Under the pieces are notes generated by a model. The model was given only the letters and a program-made list of their open reading frames with translations, ran no database searches and was not told where the DNA came from. DNA of 10,095 nucleotides from DASXTS01 sp036505275 (GTDB taxonomy: Bacteria; Actinomycetota; Actinomycetes; Mycobacteriales; Pseudonocardiaceae): contig DASXTS010000055.1 of NCBI GenBank assembly GCA_036505275.1, positions 1 to 10,095 on the forward strand, written 5' to 3'. The translations under genes and the position numbers were made by a program. This document shows positions 5,029 to 10,095 of this stretch, piece after piece (the stretch's first letter is position 1; each line of letters opens with the position of its first letter).

Positions 5029-7158
5029 GTGACCAGCAGCATCAGCGAAGAGGTTCCCGCCGAGGCCGCCGAGCGGCACGCCGAGCTTGCCAAGGAGGTC
5101 GAGGAGCACCGGTTCCGCTACTACGTGCTGGACGCGCCGGTGATCTCCGACGGCGAGTTCGACACGCTCTGGCGCGAGTTGCTCGCGCTCGAGGAGCGGT
5201 ACCCGGACCTGGTCACGCCGGACTCCCCGTCGCAGCAGGTCGGCGGCACCTTCTCCACCGAGTTCAGGGCGGTCGACCACCTGGAACGGATGCTCAGCCT
5301 GGACAACGCCTTCGACGAGCCGACCCTGCTGGCCTGGGCCGAACGGGTGCGCCGCGACGTCGGCGACGACGTGCACTACCTCTGCGAGCTGAAGATCGAT
5401 GGCCTCGCGGTGAACCTGCTGTACGAGAACGGCCGGCTGACCAGGGCACTGACCAGGGGCGACGGCCGCACCGGCGAGGACGTGACGCTCAATGTCCGGA
5501 CCATGCGACAGGTGCCGCACCAGCTCCGGGCCGGCGGTGAGTTCGGCGTGCCCGAGCTGATCGAGGTGCGCGGTGAGGTGTACTTCCCGCTGGACGGGTT
5601 CGCCGAGCTGAACGCCTCCCTGGTGGAGGCCGGCAGGCCACCGTTCGCCAACCCGCGCAACTCGGCGGCCGGCTCACTGCGCCAGAAGGACCCGCGGGTC
5701 AGCGCGTCGCGGCCGCTGCGGCTGCTCTGCCACGGCTTCGGTAGGCGCGCCGGCTTCGAGCCGACCAGACAGTCGCAGGCCTACCAGGCGCTGGCGGCGT
5801 GGGGTCTGCCGGTCTCCGAGCACACCGTGGTGCTCTCCACCGTCGAGGAGGTGGTCGAGCACATCAAGGACTGGGGCGAGCGGCGGCACCACCTCGAGCA
5901 CGAGATCGACGGGGTGGTCGTCAAGATCGACGAGGTGTCCGCGCAGCGCCGGCTCGGCTCCACCTCCCGTGCGCCGCGGTGGGCCATCGCGTACAAGTAC
6001 CCGCCGGAGGAGGCAACGACCGAGCTGCTCGACATCCAGGTCAATGTCGGACGGACCGGCCGGGTCACCCCGTTCGCGATGATGCAGCCTGTCGTGGTCG
6101 CCGGCTCGACGGTGTCGCTGGCCACCCTGCACAACGCCCACGAGGTGCGCCGCAAGGGCGTCCTGATCGGTGACCGGGTGGTGATCCGCAAGGCCGGTGA
6201 CGTGATTCCCGAAGTGCTCGGCCCGGTGGTGGACGCCAGGCCCGGCCGGGAGCTGCGCGAGTTCGTGATGCCGACGCAGTGCCCCGAGTGCGGCTCGCCG
6301 CTGCGGCCGGAGAAGGAGGGCGACGTCGACATCCGCTGCCCGAACGCCCGGTCCTGCCCGGCGCAGCTGCGCGAGCGGCTGTTCCACCTCGCCGGCCGCG
6401 GCGCGCTGGACATCGAGGGGCTCGGCTACGAGGCCGCGGTGGCACTGCTCAAGGCCGGCGTGGTCACCGACGAGGGCGATCTGTTCGACCTGGACGAGGA
6501 GCGGCTGACCCGCGTCGAGCTGTTCCGGCTGAAGTCCGGCGAGCTGTCCGCCAACGGTCACAAGCTGCTCGACAACCTGCAGCTGGCCAGGACGAGGCCG
6601 CTCTGGCGGGTGCTGGTGGCGCTGTCCATCCGGCACGTCGGACCGACCGCGGCGCGCGCGCTGGCCGCCGAGTTCCGCTCGCTGGACGCCATTAAGTCGG
6701 CCGCAGCATCGGCCGCAGCATCGGCCGCAGCGGCGGCCACCGAGGAGGAGCTGGCCGGCGCGGAGGGCGTCGGGCCGACCATCGCCGCGGCGGTCAAGGA
6801 GTGGTTCGCGGTCGACTGGCACCGCGAGGTGGTGGCCAAGTGGCGCGCCGCCGGGGTCCGGATGGCCGACGAGGTGGACGAGTCGGTGCCGCGCACCCTG
6901 GCCGGACTGTCCATCGTGGTCACCGGCTCGCTGCCGGGCTTCTCCAGGGACGAGGCCAAGGAGGCGATCACCGCCCGCGGCGGGAAGGCCGCCGGCTCGG
7001 TCTCCAAGAGCACCGCGTTCGTCGTCGCCGGCGACTCGCCTGGTGGCAAGTACGACAAGGCCGTGCAGCTCAAGGTGCCGATCCTGGACGAGGACGGCTT
7101 CCGCGTGCTGCTCGCCGACGGCCCGGACGCCGCGGCCGCGGTGGCCAGGAATGAGTGA
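5029..7158 (+). CDS. ligA: NAD-dependent DNA ligase LigA
   Basis: The essential bacterial ligase seals nicks in replication and repair, using NAD+ to form ligase-AMP. At 709 residues it is slightly longer than most family members. In order: domain Ia for NAD+ binding (about 14-80, with HRFRYYVLDAPVISDGEFD); the adenylation domain with Lys122 in LKIDG, EVRGEV (179-184), HEIDGVVVKID (291-301) and AYKYPPEE (321-328); an OB fold (about 332-410); a four-cysteine zinc finger (Cys418, Cys421, Cys437, Cys443); helix-hairpin-helix repeats (about 450-595); and a C-terminal BRCT domain (about 621-700, starting RTLAGLSIVVTGSLPG). All catalytic residues are present. An Ala/Ser-rich insertion at about 557-571, coded by a 12-bp tandem repeat, lies in the HhH region. 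The GTG at 5029 is 10 bp after the previous gene and 7 nt after a TAATCT box. The GNAT gene overlaps its end. Confidence 0.98.
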   Translation: MTSSISEEVPAEAAERHAELAKEVEEHRFRYYVLDAPVISDGEFDTLWRELLALEERYPDLVTPDSPSQQVGGTFSTEFRAVDHLERMLSLDNAFDEPTLLAWAERVRRDVGDDVHYLCELKIDGLAVNLLYENGRLTRALTRGDGRTGEDVTLNVRTMRQVPHQLRAGGEFGVPELIEVRGEVYFPLDGFAELNASLVEAGRPPFANPRNSAAGSLRQKDPRVSASRPLRLLCHGFGRRAGFEPTRQSQAYQALAAWGLPVSEHTVVLSTVEEVVEHIKDWGERRHHLEHEIDGVVVKIDEVSAQRRLGSTSRAPRWAIAYKYPPEEATTELLDIQVNVGRTGRVTPFAMMQPVVVAGSTVSLATLHNAHEVRRKGVLIGDRVVIRKAGDVIPEVLGPVVDARPGRELREFVMPTQCPECGSPLRPEKEGDVDIRCPNARSCPAQLRERLFHLAGRGALDIEGLGYEAAVALLKAGVVTDEGDLFDLDEERLTRVELFRLKSGELSANGHKLLDNLQLARTRPLWRVLVALSIRHVGPTAARALAAEFRSLDAIKSAAASAAASAAAAATEEELAGAEGVGPTIAAAVKEWFAVDWHREVVAKWRAAGVRMADEVDESVPRTLAGLSIVVTGSLPGFSRDEAKEAITARGGKAAGSVSKSTAFVVAGDSPGGKYDKAVQLKVPILDEDGFRVLLADGPDAAAAVARNE
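6697..6732 (+). repeat. 12-bp tandem repeat, three copies, inside ligA
   Basis: TCGGCCGCAGCA occurs at 6697-6708 and 6709-6720, with a third copy differing only in its last base at 6721-6732, followed by more GCG/GCC codons. It encodes the Ser-Ala-Ala-Ala units of SAAASAAASAAAAA. Being a multiple of three, the repeat can gain or lose copies without shifting the frame. Confidence 0.9.
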
Positions 7159-7651
7159 CCTGACGGTCCGGACGGCGCGGTCAGACGAGCTCGGGCGCGC
7201 CGCCGAGGTGACGCTCGCGGCGTACCTCGCCGACGGCTGGCTCGCGGACGACGACCCCTACCGGGAACGGCTGGCGGATACGCCGAGCCGGGCCCGCGAT
7301 GCCGAGCTGCTGGTGGCGGTCGACACCGCCGATCGGGTCGTCGGCACCGTCACCGTGTGCCTGCCAGGGACGCCGTGGTCGGAGATCAGCCGGCCCGGCG
7401 AGCTCGAGTTCCGGATGCTCGCGGTCGATCCGCCGGCCCGCGGCTACGGCGTCGGCGCGGCGCTCGTCGGGGCGGTCATCGAGCGGGCCCGCGAGCTCGG
7501 CGTGCGCCGCATCGTGCTCTCCAGCACCCCGCTGATGGCCGTCGCACAGCGCATCTACCAGCGCATCGGCTTTGTCCGGCTGCCCGAGCGGGACTGGTCG
7601 CCGGGCGCCGGCACGTCGCTGCTCGGCTACGGCCTCGAGCTGGATGCCTAG
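7151..7651 (+). CDS. GNAT-family N-acetyltransferase
   Basis: 166-residue cytoplasmic acyltransferase of the GCN5-related fold, substrate unknown. The N-terminal strand LTVRTARSDEL and the helix EVTLAAYLADGWL are typical. LLVAVDTADRVVGTVTV is the central beta hairpin, EFRMLAVDPPARGYGVGAAL holds the acetyl-CoA pyrophosphate loop (motif A, Arg97-Gly98-x-Gly100-x-Gly102), and RIYQRIGFVRLPERDW is the usual C-terminal motif B segment. The ATG at 7151 overlaps the ligA stop by 8 bp, so the two are translationally coupled and the gene is probably the last of this operon. A longer in-frame start inside ligA (7043) gives no family-like sequence. The stop shares CTAG with the convergent ACT-domain gene. 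The family is clear; whether it modifies a protein, a small molecule or a drug is not. Confidence 0.9.
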   Translation: MSDLTVRTARSDELGRAAEVTLAAYLADGWLADDDPYRERLADTPSRARDAELLVAVDTADRVVGTVTVCLPGTPWSEISRPGELEFRMLAVDPPARGYGVGAALVGAVIERARELGVRRIVLSSTPLMAVAQRIYQRIGFVRLPERDWSPGAGTSLLGYGLELDA

Positions 7652-8313
7652 CCGCCGGCGTGGTCGCTGAGCACCGCGGAGACGATGCCGGCCAGGTGGG
7701 AGAGCCTGGCCACCTCGGCGGCCCGGAACATCGGACCGCCGGGCCTGCCGACCAGGAGCGCACGATCGGCGCCGCCAAGCGGGGTGGCGGCCAGCTCGGT
7801 GCCCAGCTCGCGCCACGGCTCCGGCACCCAGGAGTCCTCGCCGTCCAAAATGATGCCGCGGCGCAGCGGCCACCACGGCAGGTCAAGCGCGTTGCTCTCC
7901 GGCGCGGCGCTGCTCGCGGCCAGGCGGCGCAGCTCGCCGTCGGTGTTGGTCAGCGCCACCGCCCAGCCCGCCCTGATGATCCGGGGCACGCCCTCCACGA
8001 AGATGGCCAGCCCATTCGCCGTTTCGGCGGCGACCTGCTCGACCAGTTCCAGCTCGCGATGGGTGTCCAGCACGCCGGCGTACGGGCGCACGGCGTCCAC
8101 CTCGACTCCGGGCACCGACTCCGCCGCAGTGATCAGCACGTCGGGCAGCCGGCCGGACGGCAGCTCGACGACCAGGTCGTCGATGGCGGTGCCGGAGACC
8201 CGCTCCACCACGTCCAGGCTGAGGATGTCGGCGTCGACCTTGCCGAGCGCTGTGGCCAGGGCGCCGAGCATGCCCGGACGGTCCGGGAGCTGAACCCGGA
8301 TCAGGAAGGACAC
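7648..8313 (-). CDS. ACT-domain protein with a GAF-like C-terminal half
   Basis: 221 residues. The N-terminal ACT domain (about 2-76) reads SFLIRVQLPDRPGMLGALATALG, then VDADILSLDVVERVSGTAIDDLVVEL; such domains bind amino acids and regulate enzymes or act as sensors. After a linker, the second part (about 84-215) contains WWPLRRGIILDG, WVPEPWREL and ELAATPLGGADRALLVGRPGGPMFRAAEVARLSHLAGIVSAVL, a pattern that looks like a divergent GAF domain; this is a guess from pattern only. No catalytic domain is visible, so it is probably a regulator. It matches M. tuberculosis Rv3013 in position and orientation. The GTG at 8313 is chosen because it gives the VSFLIRV start and has GAGAGG 8 nt upstream on its strand. 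An in-frame GTG at 8322 and an ATG at 8355 are less likely, the latter lying before the expected transcription start. Confidence 0.88.
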   Translation of the reverse strand: MSFLIRVQLPDRPGMLGALATALGKVDADILSLDVVERVSGTAIDDLVVELPSGRLPDVLITAAESVPGVEVDAVRPYAGVLDTHRELELVEQVAAETANGLAIFVEGVPRIIRAGWAVALTNTDGELRRLAASSAAPESNALDLPWWPLRRGIILDGEDSWVPEPWRELGTELAATPLGGADRALLVGRPGGPMFRAAEVARLSHLAGIVSAVLSDHAGG

Positions 8314-8355
8314 CGACGACACCTCTCGCTCAGGCCCGCGCCCACGCTCGAGCAT

Positions 8356-8385
8356 TCGTTAGCCGGTGGCCGATTGTCGCATCAA
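8356..8385 (-). promoter_or_regulatory. Promoter candidate for the ACT-domain gene
   Basis: Read on the minus strand, TTGATG (8385-8380) is followed after 18 bp by TAACGA (8361-8356). This gives a start near 8350 and a leader of about 37 nt with GAGAGG before the GTG at 8313. The -35 is a fair match and the -10 is only partial. Confidence 0.45.
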
Positions 8386-8428
8386 CTCGAGAACGGCTGA
8401 GCGGCGCGTTCGGTTCGCCGCCGTCATT

Positions 8429-8456
8429 AACCGGTTCGGGCAGTCTCGCCGGCGAG
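8429..8456. repeat. Two short perfect palindromes in the gatC promoter region
   Basis: AACCGGTT (8429-8436) and CTCGCCGGCGAG (8445-8456) are perfect palindromes. The second fills the space between the -35 position and the -10 box of the gatC promoter, where a repressor could bind. In GC-rich DNA such palindromes can occur by chance, and no known regulator is recognised. Confidence 0.45.
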
Positions 8457-8459
8457 CCA

Positions 8460-8465
8460 TAGACT
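8460..8465 (+). promoter_or_regulatory. -10 box of the gatC promoter
   Basis: TAGACT fits TANNNT. A start near 8472 would leave a leader of about 19 nt containing GGGAGGA (8482-8488) before the ATG at 8491. The -35 position, around 8435-8442, reads TTCGGGCA, a weak match. Confidence 0.55.
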
Positions 8466-8490
8466 TCCGGGCGGTGAACCTGGGAGGAAC

Positions 8491-8790
8491 ATGACCACGA
8501 TTTCCCGCGAGGAGGTTGCCCACCTCGCCATGCTGGCCCGGCTGGCCGTCACCGATGCCGAACTTGACGTCTTCGCCACCCAGTTGGACGTGATCCTGCA
8601 GTCGGTCGCCCGGGTGAGCGAGATCGCCGCCGACGACGTGCCGCCGTCCTCACACTCCGTGCCGCTGACCAACATCTACCGCGACGACCAGGTGCGGCCC
8701 GGGCTGACCCAGCAGCAGGCACTGGCCGCGGCGCCGGCCGCGGAGGATGGCCGGTTCCGGGTCCCGCGGATCCTGGGCGCGGAGGAGTAG
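8491..8790 (+). CDS. gatC: Asp/Glu-tRNA amidotransferase subunit C
   Basis: 99-residue GatC, the small subunit that wraps around GatA and helps hold the GatCAB complex together. GatCAB converts misacylated Glu-tRNA(Gln) and/or Asp-tRNA(Asn) to the correct aminoacyl-tRNA. The N-terminus ISREEVAHLAMLARLAVTDAELDVFATQLDVIL is the family signature, and the C-terminal part (NIYRDDQVRPGLTQQQALAAAPAAEDGRFRVPRIL) is the usual tail carrying the RxD...L..A.......FRVP pattern. The ATG at 8491 follows a strong GGGAGGA closely (3 nt from GGAGG). gatA begins 2 nt after the stop, and the gatC 3' end supplies its ribosome binding site. Confidence 0.95.
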   Translation: MTTISREEVAHLAMLARLAVTDAELDVFATQLDVILQSVARVSEIAADDVPPSSHSVPLTNIYRDDQVRPGLTQQQALAAAPAAEDGRFRVPRILGAEE

Positions 8791-8792
8791 GC

Positions 8793-10095
8793 GTGAGCGA
8801 TCTCACCAGAATGACCGCGGCCGAGCTGGCCGCCAAGATCCACTCGCGCGAGCTGTCGTCAGTCGACGTCACCAAGGCCCACCTGGACCGCATTGCCGCC
8901 GTGGATGCCGAGGTGCACGCGTTCCTGCACGTGGACGCAACGGGGGCGGTGGCAGCGGCGCGGGCCGTCGACGAGGCGCTGGCCGCAGGTGAGCCGCCTG
9001 CCTCGCCGCTGGCGGGCGTGCCGCTCGCGCTGAAGGACGTGTTCACGACGGCCGGCGTGCCCACCACCTGTGGCTCGCGCATCCTGGAGGGCTGGATCCC
9101 GCCGTACGACGCCACCGTGACCGCGCGGCTGAGGGCCGCCCGCATCCCGATCCTGGGCAAGACCAACATGGACGAGTTCGCCATGGGGTCGTCCACCGAG
9201 AACTCCGCGTACGGCCCGACCCGCAACCCGTGGGATCTCTCCCGGATTCCCGGCGGCTCCGGCGGCGGATCGGCGGCCTCCCTCGCCGCATTCATGGCCC
9301 CGCTGGCCATCGGTACCGATACCGGCGGCTCGATCCGCCAGCCCGGCGCGGTGACCGGCACCGTCGGGGTGAAGCCGACCTACGGCGGGGTGTCCCGGTA
9401 CGGCCTGGTGGCGTTCTCCTCATCGCTGGACCAGGGCGGGCCGTGCGCACGGACCGTGCTGGACGCCGCGCTGCTACACGAGGTGATCGGCGGTCACGAC
9501 CCGATGGACTCGACGTCCGTCGACGCCCCGGTGCCACCCGTGGTGTCGGCCGCCCGCGAGGGTGCCACCGGTGACGTGAGCGGCCTGCGGATCGGCGTGG
9601 TCGCGGAGTTCTCCGCGACGGCCGAGGGCTACCAGGCCGGCGTGCTCGGCGCGTTCTCGGCTGCGGTGGACACCCTGCGCGCCCTGGGTGCCGAGATCGT
9701 CGAGGTGTCCTGCCCGCACTTCCGGTACGCACTGCCGGCCTACTACCTGATCGCGCCCAGCGAGTGCTCGTCGAACCTGGCCCGGTTCGACGGCATGCGC
9801 TACGGGCTGCGGGTCGGCGACGACCGGGTGGCCAGCGCCGAGGAGGTGATGGCGGCGACCCGCGAGGTCGGGTTCGGCGCCGAGGTCAAGCGCCGCATCA
9901 TGATCGGCACCTATGCGCTGTCGTCCGGGTATTACGAGGCCTACTACGGCTCCGCGCAGAAGGTGCGCACGCTCATTACCCGCGACTTCTCGGCCGCGTT
10001 CACCGAGGTGGACGCGCTGGTCTCGCCGACAACCCCGACCACGGCGTTCCGGATCGGCGAGCGGGTGGACGACCCGATGGCCATGTACCTGGCCG
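8793..10095 (+). CDS. gatA: Asp/Glu-tRNA amidotransferase subunit A (3' end cut by window)
   Basis: GatA is the amidase subunit: it hydrolyses glutamine and passes ammonia to GatB, which amidates the tRNA-bound Glu or Asp. 434 full codons are visible before the window ends; about 50-70 residues are missing. The amidase-signature Ser-cisSer-Lys triad is complete: Lys81 in PLALKDVF, Ser156 in RIPGGSGGGSAAS and Ser180 in IGTDTGGSIRQPGAVTG. TNMDEFAMGSSTENSAYGPTRNPWD, KPTYGGVSRYGLVAFSSSLDQGGP and SGYYEAYYGSAQKVRTLI are characteristic of GatA rather than other amidases. The GTG start at 8793 is 2 nt after gatC, with GGAGGAG (8781-8787) 5 nt upstream, giving the start VSDLTRMTAAELAAKI. gatB is expected further downstream, outside the window. 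Confidence 0.97.
   Translation, partial: MSDLTRMTAAELAAKIHSRELSSVDVTKAHLDRIAAVDAEVHAFLHVDATGAVAAARAVDEALAAGEPPASPLAGVPLALKDVFTTAGVPTTCGSRILEGWIPPYDATVTARLRAARIPILGKTNMDEFAMGSSTENSAYGPTRNPWDLSRIPGGSGGGSAASLAAFMAPLAIGTDTGGSIRQPGAVTGTVGVKPTYGGVSRYGLVAFSSSLDQGGPCARTVLDAALLHEVIGGHDPMDSTSVDAPVPPVVSAAREGATGDVSGLRIGVVAEFSATAEGYQAGVLGAFSAAVDTLRALGAEIVEVSCPHFRYALPAYYLIAPSECSSNLARFDGMRYGLRVGDDRVASAEEVMAATREVGFGAEVKRRIMIGTYALSSGYYEAYYGSAQKVRTLITRDFSAAFTEVDALVSPTTPTTAFRIGERVDDPMAMYLA

Noticed and set aside
3798..5093. Minus-strand open frame of 431 codons opposite the MetE-like gene and the unknown gene
   Set aside because: It is Arg/Pro/Gly/His-rich with no recognisable domain and crosses two plus-strand genes and their promoter; a shadow of high-GC coding sequence.
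5674..6822. Minus-strand open frame of 382 codons inside ligA
   Set aside because: It lies wholly opposite well-conserved LigA domains and has no family-like sequence.
8374..8396. Second PafBC-type promoter starting with TTGTCG in the ACT-gatC gap
   Set aside because: Only TTGTCG matches; the next bases are CAT instead of GTG and no TANNNT lies 8 bp further on.
7357..8400. Plus-strand open frame of 347 codons opposite the ACT-domain gene
   Set aside because: It begins inside the GNAT gene and reads low-complexity sequence; the minus-strand ACT domain is clearly the real product.
8401..8421. GCGGCG/CGCCGC hairpin in the divergent region as a terminator or riboswitch
   Set aside because: The stem is only 6 bp with a 9-nt loop, both divergent genes start rather than end here, and the gatC leader is too short for a riboswitch.

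Overview
The window is high-GC DNA (roughly 70% by eye) from an actinobacterium. The third codon position is strongly G/C, GTG starts are common, and several genes look leaderless. The order cysteine desulfurase, mnmA, short MetE-like protein, ligA, divergent ACT-domain protein, gatC, gatA is, from memory, the order of Mycobacterium tuberculosis Rv3025c, Rv3024c, Rv3015c, Rv3014c, Rv3013, Rv3012c, Rv3011c. A mycobacterial or pseudonocardial relative is therefore likely, but I cannot name the genus.

Region 1 (1-2301): the nearly complete end of a cysteine desulfurase, then mnmA 15 bp later. Together they form a sulfur relay for 2-thiolation of U34 in tRNA. Region 2 (2302-3077): a compact vapBC type II toxin-antitoxin module. 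Its promoter carries a perfect 14+1+14 bp palindrome, the antitoxin starts at a leaderless GTG, and the toxin starts at TTG inside the antitoxin gene. Codon use here is more AT-tolerant than in the neighbours, which fits acquired DNA. Region 3 (3074-4126): a short MetE-like protein with visible zinc ligands, coupled to vapC by a 4-bp ATGA overlap. Region 4 (4227-7651): an unrecognised 253-residue protein whose leaderless GTG lies just behind a sequence fitting the PafBC-type (RecA-independent) DNA-damage promoter. It is followed at 10 bp by NAD-dependent DNA ligase ligA and then a GNAT acetyltransferase overlapping ligA by 8 bp. Region 5 (7648-8313, minus): an ACT-domain protein that converges on the GNAT gene so tightly that both stop codons share one CTAG. 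Region 6 (8491-10095): gatC and the first 434 codons of gatA, two subunits of the tRNA-dependent amidotransferase, read divergently from the ACT gene.

Most of the window is conserved housekeeping sequence: tRNA thiolation, DNA ligation and Glu/Asp-tRNA amidation. The points most worth a second look are the damage-type promoter ahead of the unknown gene and ligA, the vapBC operator and its translational coupling to the MetE-like gene, and an Ala/Ser insertion in LigA encoded by a 12-bp tandem repeat. I see no CRISPR array, transposase, tRNA or rRNA. No stretch longer than 300 bp lacks a gene. The largest gap is the divergent 8314-8490 promoter region; the next largest is 4127-4256.
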